From Aurelia coerulea (taxonomy: Eukaryota; Cnidaria; Scyphozoa; Semaeostomeae; Ulmaridae): 64,000 nt of DNA. Of this stretch, positions 1 to 9,110 are shown piece by piece. Under the pieces are notes generated by a model. That model worked only from the letters and a program-made list of their open reading frames with translations, made no database searches and was not told where the DNA came from. The position numbers were made by a program, and so were the translations under genes. Each line of letters opens with the position of its first letter. Position 1 is the first letter of the stretch. The stretch spans positions 6,146,001 through 6,210,000 of the forward strand of contig CM076954.1 in NCBI GenBank assembly GCA_039566865.1, given 5' to 3'.

Positions 1-152
1 ACGGTATTGCTCGTCTGTTACCTAACTTATTTATCATTTTTTTTCTATCATCATAGTTTCTTTTATTTTTTTTATTTAAATTGTTATGTTATTTTTTGTT
101 TTGCTTTTGTTTTGTTCTTTTTTTTCAGTTTTTCTTTACATCAACAGAGCCT

Positions 153-762
153 TCAGTATTGAAGTTTTTGATTAAAATCGTAGAAGTCAAGCCTGGAACA
201 TTCAAGTAAAGCAGTTTCCATGATCGGGTTTGAAGTATGCAGATTTTTCTGGTGGAAATATAATTTTACGATTCGTTCATATATAGTGACATCTAATGGG
301 TAAACCCCCAACTCTCCTCCCACAGCAAAATTTGAAGACTTAGAATGCACGCCCATCAACGTCTTACGTAACCTATTTTGGAGGCTTTCATAGTGCAGTT
401 TATCCTCAAAGAGGTTCTCAGTAAATCGGTTTAAAGACCCACTTGAGACGAAAGTTGCACCCAATTTTCAAATTTGACGAATTTGAGTTCATAAGCACTC
501 TGACCGTGAAATCAAAAATTTGGACAAATTCTCGTCCAAACTGTGATTGCTCTGTCAAAGCCCTTAATGAATTCAAATTTTGTGTCAGAACTAGTTCAGA
601 TTCAACCGCAAATTTCTGACTGTTTTGGAGTAATTCCAGTAATATTGTTTTTGGCTGATAACGACTTCTACAAGTCAGCTGGCGTCCGATTTTACCAAAA
701 AAACTTTCTTCAATTTCTACAATTTCTGACAGACTAACATTTAAGATTTTGTGTTCACGCAA
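153..762 (-). pseudogene. Degraded LINE ORF2 C-terminal fragment (probable)
   Basis: Two overlapping open stretches (762-418 and 464-153) in different frames look like one ORF broken by a frameshift near 450. The downstream part reads like the region after the reverse transcriptase in CR1/L2-type LINEs: a segment about LGVHSKSSN followed by GELGVYPL, then hydrophobic and basic residues, the pattern seen where these proteins describe a short product seeding a colony of local copies. The upstream part is not recognised. No RT catalytic motif is present, so it is 5' truncated. Assignment rests on the GELG-type motif and could be wrong. The stretch 1-152 is T-rich and shows nothing codable. Confidence 0.35.
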
Positions 763-864
763 TTCTTATTCCACAGCCTGCCTAAAGTGTTAAATTTTAC
801 TCACCCGATACTGTATTTGGCACTTGCTTCACAATTTCAAAATGTCAAAATCAGGTTGCTTATG

Positions 865-1695
865 TCAACGCTTTTGTTCGGCAATAATCATTGCAGTCGG
901 ATGATGCATCATATATTTGCCACCTTCACTATGCGTTGCTCGCTCTTTGACCATCTTATGAAGTTCCTTTTTCAATTCATCTGGGAGCTTTTCAAACCTT
1001 GTTTGAATTAAGAAGGAAATGACATCATTTGCTGTTGTTGCGTCTTGCCCCTTAACAAACTGCGTCACATCAACTTTACTTGGCCCTACCCTTGTTGCAA
1101 AGCTGATGGAATTCTTTGCTAAGATCTCACAGATGTATTTTCCTGTGACACCTTCATCTGCTAATGGCCGTGAGAGATATACCACACTCTTCATCAATTT
1201 GCAGTATAACTCAGCGCCGCCAGTTTCAGAATGCACAAATATCACAAGCTTTCCTTCATGTTTCAAGAACGAAACCGCCTTTAACACTACTTCTTCCACG
1301 TTTTCCATGTTGTACAAACAATGAGACATTAGAACGAAGTCGAATTTCTACACTTCTTTGTAGTTGGCGGTGAAATAATTTTGATCAATGATGAATTTAG
1401 TGTTTTCCCAACCTTTTATTCGTTGCTTTAGATGCTTGTGAAGTTCTTCGTTTGGTTCAACACCATGAAAATACGATACTTCCAGGCCCAACTTCATTAC
1501 GAGATCATTTTCTAGACATCCAGTACCCGCTCCTATGCTCATGAAATCAATAGGTTCACCCTGAAAACTTTCGACAACAGGCTTCATCATTTCTATCATG
1601 TATCCATATTCCGTTGATGAGTTGAGTAATGTTTTGAAAGCTGCGGTATATTCTTTCTCCGTCAAGGGAAGAACGCTAGCTTTTGTTGAGTCCAT
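865..1695 (-). pseudogene. Histamine N-methyltransferase-like protein, interrupted by one in-frame TAG
   Basis: Class I SAM-dependent methyltransferase of the histamine N-methyltransferase (HNMT) family. The start is the ATG at 1695 (MDSTKAS); the frame is open further upstream to 1812, but that part has no family resemblance. Visible features: an N-terminal FKTLLNSSTEYGYM segment matching the family's helix, SAM-binding motif I (DFMSIGAGTGCLENDL), an acidic VEPNEEL motif II region, and after the break FDFVLMSHCLYNMENV, which matches the family's DFIHMIQMLYYV block. The C-terminal part runs in the same frame to the stop at 865. The only defect is TAG at 1348-1350, just before KFDFVLM. Without it the product would be about 276 residues, close to the usual size of about 290. 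It is single-exon here. It may be a recent pseudogene, a null allele or a base error. Confidence 0.75.
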
Positions 1696-1812
1696 TTCAG
1701 ACAAGATCTGTAAAGGTATGTGCAAGATAGAGCTTTTGCTTGCGTGCATACAATCAAAACGAATACTTGCCCTTTGGGTACGTTGAACACAAATCAATTT
1801 CGTTCCGTTCAA

Positions 1813-2237
1813 CTAAGCAAAATTAAACTGATTTGGACGATTATTCTTATTGTCTTATGCTTGAACTGAGTAATCTTCACAATAACTGATGAAAATGTTG
1901 CTGAATGTTGTGGTTTCAACACAGAATAACCAACATTGTTTATTTAGATAAACCCTTTTTGTCGGTCACAAAGTGGTCACGGAGTGGAGTGGTCACGCAG
2001 TGTCTGAAAAATAGAGTGTTTCTGGCCAGCCCCTGGTTTCATATTTATATCTCCTCCCATCCTGCTCTGCGAGATGAGCAAAGGAAGTGATGATATAAAC
2101 AAAGGGAGTGAATCTGATTGGATCAAGCTGATTAAAGAAAAAATATCATGACTTATGATCGGAGAACCAAAGAAGGACGGTGGCACCTTACAAACAATGA
2201 GAAGACATCAGAAGCAAATTTCAAATTTCTGTGAAGG
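1813..2237. other. Stretch without recognisable gene
   Basis: Upstream flank of the methyltransferase-like gene. No conserved coding segment, RNA gene or clear repeat is visible. A promoter for the minus-strand gene would lie here, but no core element stands out. Confidence 0.3.
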
Positions 2238-3215
2238 TGTTATGGGCTTATGGCGCAGTGGTGTAATCATCTGACTTTGCAGCCAGAACAGTCAGGCGGA
2301 GTGGGTTCGATACCCGATAGGAACCCACCACTTGAGCGTCATTTAATTTCATTTCATTTTATAATATTTATACAGGGTAAGTATTCAACGTATAATACAA
2401 AAATTGATTTACAAACTGCCCTGTTAAAAGAAAGAAAAAAAAAGCAACTTACAATATCAAAATAAAAGCTAATATATAGGTATTAAAAGTCAAATGGAAA
2501 AGTGTGATTATGTGCAGGATCTGGCATTTTTCAATGACGATTTGAATTGTGAGAAAGTACTGGCCATCTTATTTTCTCTTTTTAGTTTGTTCCAAAGTTT
2601 GGCCCCTCTATATGAGAAGCATTTTTGGCCACATGCGGTTTTTAGCAATGGTACATAAAGGTCTGTGCAGGTATTACGAAGCTGTCTAGTACTGGTTTCT
2701 GATAACTTTTGGAACAGTCATGTAAGATAATCAGGCGCTTCATGGTTTATAGACCTATAGACCATTTTCAAGGTTTCTCTTTGAATGAGATCGTTAATCG
2801 TTGGCCACCCTAATTGCCTGATAATAGGTGGTGCAGACGATCTATAGGGGCTGTTTGTCACGATCCTAGCTGCACGATTTTGGAGCTTCTGAAGCTTGTT
2901 GAGTGCTGTGTTGCCACAAACACCCCAGACTGGGCAACAGAAACGGAAGTAAGGCTCAACCATACTTATGTACATGGTCTGCAATATGCTTAAAGGGAGA
3001 TACTGTTTAGCATGGCGTATCATACCTAATGCCCTTGATATCTTTTTTATCATTTCGGCTATGTGAACATCCCAACTCAGATATTGGTCCACATGTACCC
3101 CTAAGTATTTTGTGTGCTCTATGACAAGGGGTCGCTGACTCGATTAGGTCTGCTCTATTTCTGCGACCCCAGCGCTTGGCGCTGAAAATGCAACTTCACC
3201 TTCACCTTCACCTTC
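2238..3215 (+). mobile_element. tRNA-derived SINE, split by a LINE insertion
   Basis: The head (2238-2333) carries an RNA polymerase III A box TGGCGCAGTGG (2251-2261) and B box GGTTCGATACC (2304-2314) with tRNA-like spacing. The body resumes at about 3127 with GCTGACTCGATTAGG and the GCGCTTGGCGCTGAAAATGC block, ending in repeated CACCTTC units. A second, uninterrupted copy on the minus strand at 58228-58413 has the same order of blocks with no gap, which shows that 2334-3126 is an insertion. The tRNA portion has no credible acceptor stem, so it is not a functional tRNA gene. Confidence 0.7.
2508..3137 (-). pseudogene. LINE (CR1/L2/Jockey-like) reverse transcriptase C-terminus, 5' truncated
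   Basis: Reads from about 3137 (HTKYLGVHVDQYLSWDVHI) through the post-RT region (QTMYISMVEPYFRFCCPVWG, LQKLQNRAARIVTNS, LIQRETLKMVYRSIN) to TGA at 2715-2717, then continues in frame to a second stop at 2508-2510 through SYRGAKLWNKLKRE. The TGA is therefore a premature stop inside the normal C-terminus. The catalytic FADD-type motif lies upstream and is missing, as expected for a 5'-truncated insertion. The 3' UTR runs to about 2334 and ends in AAATG-type short repeats (read as CATTT on the plus strand), typical of this LINE group. It sits inside the SINE listed at 2238-3215. Confidence 0.8.
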
Positions 3216-3274
3216 CAGTGTTGTTGTGTTAGGCCATATGCCATGGGTTAAGCTACACACATAACATAACGAAT

Positions 3275-3428
3275 AGACGATTACTCTAAAGATGGCGGCG
3301 TGGAACTTTTAACCAAGATGCATTGCGTTTAAATTTTCTGTTCTTTAACGACTCTATAGGAATTCGATTAAAGAACGCAATGCATCTTGGTAAAAAGATC
3401 CTCGCCGCCATCTTTAGTGTAATCGTCT
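3275..3428. repeat. Short foldback MITE
   Basis: A 154-bp near-perfect palindrome. The outer arms AGACGATTACTCTAAAGATG (from 3275) and its complement (ending 3428) differ by one base in the first 26. The inner arms around AACCAAGATGCATTGCG (3311-3327) and CGCAATGCATCTTGGT (3376-3391) also pair. No coding capacity. Superfamily is not assignable from the ends. Confidence 0.75.
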
Positions 3429-3533
3429 TTTTGAAGGCAAGGATTTGTTGGCGATTGTCCAGCCCAAGTCAGGTGATGAGGCTGATTAACGTAGCAACCT
3501 TCAAGTTGGGAAGATAGATTGATTGAGATTCAC

Positions 3534-3790
3534 TACCGGGTGCGCCAAAATAAACTGTGCACTTTTGGCAGGCCACGATAAATCGTACACTGGACCGATT
3601 TTGAAGATTTACGACTTAATCTTTAGCAGAAAGCCTGAATAAGACTCTGAGATTTTTTGCAAATTGTTCTGTTTTGTTGTTTTAGAGCTACAAGCGAGTT
3701 TCTTAAAATTTTCGTTGTCGAAGACACTGAAAACGATCAAAAAACGTTGATCAAATTTTCTAAAGAATCGACAAGAATGGACAAATATCG
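3534..3790. repeat. One arm of a long-armed foldback element
   Basis: Begins TACCGGGTGCGCCAAAATAA and continues through CGTACACTGGACCGATTTTGA, matching the left arm of the complete foldback at 23071-23666. The right arm is absent; a LINE 3' fragment begins directly after it. Solo arm or truncated copy. Confidence 0.65.
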
Positions 3791-3801
3791 CCCCAAGCTT
3801 T

Positions 3802-4345
3802 ATGGCTGATATTTTCATTGAGAAGAATCCCCCTAATCATATAAGAAACGAAAGTCTTTTACAAATGCCAAAGGCCCGGACAGTTCGGTTTGGGATAGAA
3901 AGTATTGCTTTCCTGGGATGTAAACTGTGGCATGGACTCTCAAATGATACCAAACAGTCATTAAATATTTCCATCATTAAAAAACGCATAAAGGAGTGGA
4001 AGGGCGATGAATGCAACTGCCGATTATGCAAAACTTTCGTAGCCAGGTTGGGTTCTTGAATTGATCTTGTTTTGTATATAATCAAAAACTCGCCTGTAAA
4101 TATGCATCATATGTATACAATGTATCATAAACTTGATGTGGAGAGGTTGGACTGCGGGGAGTGCTGGGATGTGTTTTGGCACGCTGGGGCCTTTCGGAGA
4201 TGTGTCCTCATCGGAATGTTCATTCGAAATCACACTCTGATGGGGACACGGGTCCGCGGGGGCCTCGGTGTGTTGGGGCGTGTCTTGGTGTTTTTTGTCG
4301 TCTAATTCAGATTTGACGGCGAAGCCGTCAAATACAGTTAATAAC
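3802..4345 (+). pseudogene. LINE 3' end: ORF2 C-terminus plus 3' UTR with terminal stem-loop
   Basis: 3802-4059 encodes the last about 85 residues of a CR1/L2-like ORF2: PKARTVRFGIESIAFLGCKLW, IKEWKGDECNCRLCKTFVARLG. The CxCRLCKxF end is a small cysteine motif common at this terminus. The 3' UTR ends near a perfect 10-bp hairpin, ATTTGACGGC-GAA-GCCGTCAAAT (4311-4333), followed by ATACAGTTAATAAC. A stem-loop plus short repeat at the 3' end is typical for LINEs whose RT recognises its own RNA tail. 5' truncated; no RT domain remains. Confidence 0.7.
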
Positions 4346-4879
4346 TTCACGAAGCGCCTAAGACTCGTACCCAGCCCCCACTGTGCAGGTCAAATTTATA
4401 CTTGTAAAGATTTATATTTACTATGGCGAAGGATGCCTCGAGGTAGACGGCAATCTGCCAAACATGAACTCCGTTCTCAATGGGGATTAGAGTCGTTACT
4501 CAACACATGACGAAAATAAATCAAACAAGTTCGGCTCGGAAACAAATGCCAATTAAGGCAATTAACGCTAGGAAAGCGGCATCTAGCTGCCGTGGGAAGA
4601 AAAGATGCTTGCCAAAAAGGAGTTAGAGGTAAAGCACGAATTCAGCACGGCAATCTAATAAGATCAAAATATGTCTCAACCAATGATATCCTAGTTCGTG
4701 TCCTCGTGACCGAAATGTAACAAAGATTTGGCCACGTGTGATATCTGGGCCAATCATCTTGTCTTTATTCAATTACAGTTGACTAAAATCATGTCACAAG
4801 TTCAATTTTATTCATTCCTCTGCCAACCAAGCAATAACTAGGACAAAGTTAATATTTTAAGTTACATTCAAAAAACAAC

Positions 4880-6064
4880 ATGCCGAAAGAAAAAGCCGTT
4901 AGGCCAAGACGCAGTGCTCGCAGTGCTACGAGAGCAAGCACAGTTAGCTCCTCTAACGCCGTGGCGAATGTACCAGTGGAACAAGACATTCCTTTTGAGC
5001 CGATTCCTGCTGTACCAAATGCACAACAGGAAAGAAGCGCCGATTTCTCGCCGGATCAGTTAATTAAGATTGCAGACATTGTGAACAACGCCGTGCGAAA
5101 CAATCTAACCGAAGTTGCATCAAGAGCGGCAAGAACAGCGCTAGATCTGGCCCGAAGTGACCTAGACAGACAGCCAACAGGGGTACCGACTCCCACTTCT
5201 AACCAAGTCATAAATGTGGATCAAATAGCTACATCTGCCCCTCTGACCACTTCGTTTGCTGCCGCTGCAACAAATTTGCCACCTGTTGCCAGTCAGTCCT
5301 CTCAAGGTGCTGGATTTACCCCAGAAATCCCCGCAGCCTACGTCCGTTCAATTCAAATGGGTGAGTTTTTTGATCTTTGCAAACTTTTGCCTGAAAACCT
5401 CTTGAGAATGTCCTTCGCAAGTGAGAATGATAGCAATGATGTTTCTTTGGTTGTTGGTCCAAATCAAGAATTGAAACTTAAAAAGAACAATCGAAAGGTG
5501 GAAATTTCAAACATAGCAGACTGGACTCTTGCTTTTACGACGTATATGAAAGTTATGTTAAAAAAATTTCCGTATCGATCTCACGAGTTGATCAATTATT
5601 TAGATATAATTCAGGATGCAGCTAGATATCAGAGATCGTTCACCTGGCTCATTTATGACCGTCTTTTTAGATATAAAGCTAGTAATAATAAGAGTATAAA
5701 TTGGGGAGTACGAGATAACGAGCTTTGGATTCGTCTCTCCACGGTAAATCACGAGCACTTGATGTTAGATTATCCTATGTTAGTAAACGATCGTATTTTT
5801 AACAATGGACCCTCGAAATATGTGTCAGGAGGATCAAGTGCAAAGAGGGACGAACCTTGCCACTCCTTTAACAGGGGACATACCTGTCCCAGGTTTTGTA
5901 AGTTTACCCATAGATGTAACAAAGAGGGTTGCCTGGGAGAACACCCCGGAATTAGATGTCCCAAGTTTCCAAGCCCAACAGGAACAACTAATGCGACAAA
6001 CAGCCAATGGGGCCCAGGATTTTCTAGGGGTGGGGGTAACAACCCCGGCAGCAACCCCCGTTAA
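4880..6064 (+). CDS. DIRS-type element ORF1, gag-like protein with C-terminal zinc finger
   Basis: A 394-residue putative nucleocapsid protein. The N-terminus is basic and Ser/Ala/Arg-rich (MPKEKAVRPRRSARSATRAS), followed by a low-complexity Pro/Thr/Ala region (about residues 90-150). A more structured region (about 155-300) starts at AAYVRSIQMGEFFDLCKLLPE and contains ISNIADWTLAFTTYMKVML. The end is Cys/His-rich: CHSFNRGHTCPRFCKFTHRC then CNKEGCLGEHPGIRCP, a layout typical of gag-like ORF1 in DIRS elements, presumably RNA-binding. The start is the first ATG after a 5' leader of about 500 bases. It overlaps the RT frame by about 260 bases. Confidence 0.75.
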   Translation: MPKEKAVRPRRSARSATRASTVSSSNAVANVPVEQDIPFEPIPAVPNAQQERSADFSPDQLIKIADIVNNAVRNNLTEVASRAARTALDLARSDLDRQPTGVPTPTSNQVINVDQIATSAPLTTSFAAAATNLPPVASQSSQGAGFTPEIPAAYVRSIQMGEFFDLCKLLPENLLRMSFASENDSNDVSLVVGPNQELKLKKNNRKVEISNIADWTLAFTTYMKVMLKKFPYRSHELINYLDIIQDAARYQRSFTWLIYDRLFRYKASNNKSINWGVRDNELWIRLSTVNHEHLMLDYPMLVNDRIFNNGPSKYVSGGSSAKRDEPCHSFNRGHTCPRFCKFTHRCNKEGCLGEHPGIRCPKFPSPTGTTNATNSQWGPGFSRGGGNNPGSNPR

Positions 6065-7082
6065 TGTAGATCGTTTGGAAAAGGAGTTGATGGACTATCC
6101 CGATGGTGTCTTCATGCGTACTTTATGCTCTCAGCTTCGGTTGGGGGCACGTATAGGGTATAGGGGACCTCGGATGTTTCGGCTTTCTAAGAACCTTCCT
6201 ACGGCAAAAAGCAACCCCGAGAAAATCTCTGAAAATCTCACAAAGGAGGTTCAATTAGGTAGGGTAGCTGGCCCCTTTTTATCCCCACCTTTCCCAAATT
6301 TGCAAGTATCCCCCCTCGGCATAATTCCTAAGAAGCACTCGGAAAAATTTCGAACGATTTTTCATCTGTCCTACCCAAAGTCGGGAGACTCCATCAACTC
6401 GTTTATCGACAAAGATTCTTACTCTCTATCGTATGTAACAATCGATGATGCCATAGATAAACTACAAGATTTCGGACAGGGCTCTTTTATGGCAAAAACG
6501 GATATTGAGTCAGCGTTTAGACTTTTTCCAGTTCACCCTGAGGACTGGGAATTGCTAGGTATGCAATGGGAAGGAATGTACTATTATGATAAGTTTATTC
6601 CATTCGGCCTCCGCAGTGGCCCGTTTTTATTCAACCAGCTGTCGGTCGCAGTGGAGTGGATTTTGTCCAAAAAATGCGCCATGTCGTATGTTACTCATTT
6701 TCTCGATGACTTTCTGATCATTGAGCCCCCCAACAAAACAGGGCCCCCCTCCTCAGCGTGCGAGAGTAGCCTAAGAAGTATGCTTCTTGCTTTTAATGCG
6801 CTCAGTATCCCAATTTCTCCGGGGAAAACAGAGGGTCCCTCTACCTGCTTAGAGTTTCTCGGAATCCTACTTGACTCGCATAAAATGGAGGCCAGATTAC
6901 CTTTGGAAAAAGTGCAACGAATAAAGGAAGAACTGACCCTCTGGAAGGAGAAAAAGTCTGCAACCCTGGTTGAGCTCCAGTCCCTTATAGGTACCCTGAA
7001 TTTTGCGTGTAGGGTTATCCCCCCTGGTCGGGCATTCCTCCAGCGGATTATAAATCTAACGGTCGGTTTGAACATGGTTTGA
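5805..7082 (+). CDS. DIRS-type element reverse transcriptase
   Basis: DIRS-class RT in the +1 frame relative to ORF1. Visible RT blocks: VSPLGIIPKKHSEKFRTIFHL (fingers), FMAKTDIESAFRLFPVHPEDW (motif A, first catalytic Asp), FIPFGLRSGPFLFNQL (motif B), FLDDFLII (motif C, catalytic DD), then TCLEFLGILLD. The first about 80 residues overlap ORF1 and are probably not translated from the ATG shown. The ORF stops at 7080-7082 only because GGTTTGAA is duplicated with CAT between (7065-7072 and 7076-7083). This 11-bp duplication shifts the frame, and the RNase H domain continues in the next frame. The element is therefore inactivated by one small event. Confidence 0.85.
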   Translation: MDPRNMCQEDQVQRGTNLATPLTGDIPVPGFVSLPIDVTKRVAWENTPELDVPSFQAQQEQLMRQTANGAQDFLGVGVTTPAATPVNVDRLEKELMDYPDGVFMRTLCSQLRLGARIGYRGPRMFRLSKNLPTAKSNPEKISENLTKEVQLGRVAGPFLSPPFPNLQVSPLGIIPKKHSEKFRTIFHLSYPKSGDSINSFIDKDSYSLSYVTIDDAIDKLQDFGQGSFMAKTDIESAFRLFPVHPEDWELLGMQWEGMYYYDKFIPFGLRSGPFLFNQLSVAVEWILSKKCAMSYVTHFLDDFLIIEPPNKTGPPSSACESSLRSMLLAFNALSIPISPGKTEGPSTCLEFLGILLDSHKMEARLPLEKVQRIKEELTLWKEKKSATLVELQSLIGTLNFACRVIPPGRAFLQRIINLTVGLNMV

Positions 7083-7660
7083 AGAAACCACACCATCGCG
7101 TGCGCTTAACAAAAGCTTTCTTTCAGGATATTGCGATGTGGGAGGCCTTTGTAGTAGGTTGGAATGGGCGAAATTTCTTCCTAAATAGGTCTTGGGAAAC
7201 TTCCTCTAGTTTGCACCTCTTCACGGACGCATCAGGCTCCCTAGGTTTTGGGGGGATTCACGGGACTCAATGGTTTCAGGGCAAGTGGCTTCCCCATCAA
7301 ACTCTCATTTCAAAGGGAATCTCCATTGCATGGCAGGAACTTTATGCTATTGTGGTTTCATGCGCAATTTGGGGCCCCCTTTGGACTAGAAAGCGCATAC
7401 TTTTCCATTGTGACAATTCTGCTGTAGTTTCTATTGTGAACACTAAAAGGTCAAAATGCGTGCGAGTGATGTCACTCGTTCGCAAGCTGACTTTATTCAC
7501 TTTACAGTATAACTTCTATTTCAAAGCTGTGCACATACCAGGAGTCAAGAATGAAATCGCTGATTCTCTCTCTCGCTTTCAGGAAGGTCGCTTCCGGAAC
7601 TTGGCGCCATGGGCGGACACGCAAGCTCTACCCATCCCAGCATGCATTTCCAGCCTCTGA
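7079..7660 (+). CDS. DIRS-type element RNase H domain (out of frame with RT)
   Basis: Continuation of the RT protein after the 11-bp duplication. RNase H core residues can be followed: LFTDASGSLGFGG (first Asp), AWQELYAIVVSC (Glu), LFHCDNSAVVSIVN (second Asp) and VKNEIADSLSRF (final Asp). The segment KKPHHRVRLTKAFFQDIAMW just before is the usual DIRS RT-RNase H connection, which shows that the two ORFs were one. Its 3' end overlaps the recombinase ORF by about 50 bases. Confidence 0.85.
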   Translation: MKKPHHRVRLTKAFFQDIAMWEAFVVGWNGRNFFLNRSWETSSSLHLFTDASGSLGFGGIHGTQWFQGKWLPHQTLISKGISIAWQELYAIVVSCAIWGPLWTRKRILFHCDNSAVVSIVNTKRSKCVRVMSLVRKLTLFTLQYNFYFKAVHIPGVKNEIADSLSRFQEGRFRNLAPWADTQALPIPACISSL

Positions 7661-8613
7661 ACACAGAGCTGCACAAATATGTGGATATGTCCCTGGCTGA
7701 CAACACAAAAAAAGCTTATCTGGCGGGGGAGAACCAATATATAAATTTCTGCAAAAGTTTCAAAGTCAACCAATTCATTCCCACCACTGAAAATACACTG
7801 TGCTACTTTGTAGTTTTTCTAGCTCGTACAGTAAAACATTCGACAATCAAAAACTACCTGGCTGGAGTAAAACATTTACACTTAAAGTATGGGGTCCCAT
7901 TGGAACTGGAAAAGTGTCAACAACTTCAATACATACTGCGCGGAATCAAGAGATCTCAAGGAATCTCAACTAAGCCTCGTCTCCCAATCACAATACAACA
8001 TCTCAATCTCTTTAAAGAGTTTCTTCAACCAGATACAACAATAAACTGCGACAACAAAATGATTTGGTCAGCCATATGCATTGCTTTCTTCGGGTTCCTG
8101 CGCATCAGTGAATTCACATGCGATAATGTTCAGCGATTTCATTCTGGCACCTTAACTCGTGATGATGTCCAATTTTATCCAAATGCGTCTGACCCAACCT
8201 CCGTAAGCCTTAACATTAAGGCATCAAAAACGGATCCATTCAGAAAAGGTATTAACCTCACCATCGGGGCAACTGGCTCAGAGATATGCCCCGTTAGATC
8301 ACTAAACAATTACTTGTCAACAGTCACTGTTTCCACAGGCCCGATTTTTATGTACAAAAATGGAAAACCTCTCAGCCGTACACTTTTCACGGAAGAGATT
8401 AGAAATCTTCTTTCTCTCGGAGGTCTCGAACCAAAACATTACGCCGGTCACAGCTTTAGAATAGGAGCTGCTACTACCGCTGCCTCTGTCAACATTCCTG
8501 ATTGGCTCATCAAGACAATGGGTCGGTGGTCTTCTGATTGTTTTGAAAGATATATACGGACACCTAAAGACACCTTAATTAACGCATCTCGTCAACTCTT
8601 AAACGAAGATTGA
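7609..8613 (+). CDS. DIRS-type element tyrosine recombinase
   Basis: 334-residue YR that would insert the reverse-transcribed circle without target-site duplication. N-terminal SAM-like DNA-binding domain (TKKAYLAGENQYINFCK, HSTIKNYLAGVKHLHLKYG). Catalytic domain with all expected residues: Arg in FFGFLRISEF, His-x-x-Arg in AGHSFRIGAATT, the following Trp in GRWSSDCF, and the nucleophile Tyr in ERYIRTP. Length and order are normal for DIRS-type YRs and there are no breaks, so this domain looks intact. Confidence 0.9.
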   Translation: MGGHASSTHPSMHFQPLNTELHKYVDMSLADNTKKAYLAGENQYINFCKSFKVNQFIPTTENTLCYFVVFLARTVKHSTIKNYLAGVKHLHLKYGVPLELEKCQQLQYILRGIKRSQGISTKPRLPITIQHLNLFKEFLQPDTTINCDNKMIWSAICIAFFGFLRISEFTCDNVQRFHSGTLTRDDVQFYPNASDPTSVSLNIKASKTDPFRKGINLTIGATGSEICPVRSLNNYLSTVTVSTGPIFMYKNGKPLSRTLFTEEIRNLLSLGGLEPKHYAGHSFRIGAATTAASVNIPDWLIKTMGRWSSDCFERYIRTPKDTLINASRQLLNED

Positions 8614-8615
8614 TC

Positions 8616-8940
8616 GGTCTACGGGGGATTACACGAGGTGTAATTGTGGCGCATGTGTCCTTCGTAACACATTATTCCCATAGACCTCTTCAAAAACACA
8701 GAGAAATAAGAAAATCGTTCAAATTATGACAAAATGTTTGCCCGCTGCTCGTGGGGGATTGCTTACTGAGACCAGTGCGAATCACTGGTGCACGTCGTGA
8801 CTTACGTGTCAAACCGCCAATCACCAGTATGCGATCCCCCACAGTAGTTGGAGTAGGTAGGATTTATATGGTTTAGATCACTGGGACCGGTGCGAATCAC
8901 TGGTGCACGTCGTGACTTACGTTTTATCAGTGATCTAAAC
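8616..8940 (+). repeat. Three consecutive stem-bounded modules downstream of the recombinase
   Basis: Module 1 (8616-8686) is closed by GGTCTACGGG/CCCATAGACC and holds a perfect ATTACAC-GAG-GTGTAAT hairpin (8628-8644). Module 2 (8751-8842) is closed by GTGGGGGATTGC/GCGATCCCCCAC. Module 3 (8871-8940) is closed by a perfect 13-bp repeat, GTTTAGATCACTG/CAGTGATCTAAAC. Modules 2 and 3 share an identical 33-nt core (8775-8807 and 8890-8922) although their closing stems differ in sequence. The core includes a hairpin, ACCAGT-GCGAATC-ACTGGT, whose stem carries a wobble-preserving change in module 3. Role unknown; recombinase sites or RNA structure are both possible. Confidence 0.65.
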
Positions 8941-9110
8941 TCCCCGATAAAAAACTTTACTTCTATTATAATTTTCACTGGGTATTAACCTTCTGTCCAC
9001 GCAGGGGGTGGATCGATAGAAGGGGCGTACACAGTCACGGCTCCTTTCCGCGGAGGAGCTGTTTTTCAAAATAAAAGAGGACATTAGCGCCACAAGATGC
9101 ATCTCCATAC

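Larger units (their letters stand above)
4346..9110 (+). mobile_element. DIRS-type tyrosine-recombinase retroelement, nearly intact
   Basis: Gene order is gag-like, RT, RNase H, tyrosine recombinase, with overlapping frames, as in DIRS/Ngaro elements. There is no DDE integrase and no LTR. I see no adenine methyltransferase domain, which points to an Ngaro-like or related branch, but I could not delimit the split direct or inverted terminal repeats, so the outer limits are approximate. A GC-rich hairpin at about 9039-9060 followed by a T run, and ATAAAAG downstream, may mark the 3' end of the transcript. Only one lesion breaks the protein-coding part (see RT entry). Confidence 0.8.

Noticed and set aside
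2251..2320. tRNA gene
   Set aside because: A and B boxes are present, but there is no acceptor stem, and the segment continues into a SINE body seen again at 58228-58413.
8751..8940. Hammerhead ribozyme
   Set aside because: No CTGATGA or GAAA core in the right order on either strand; the fold is only suggestive.
8751..8940. CRISPR array
   Set aside because: Only two copies of the core, different flanking stems, eukaryotic context and no cas genes.
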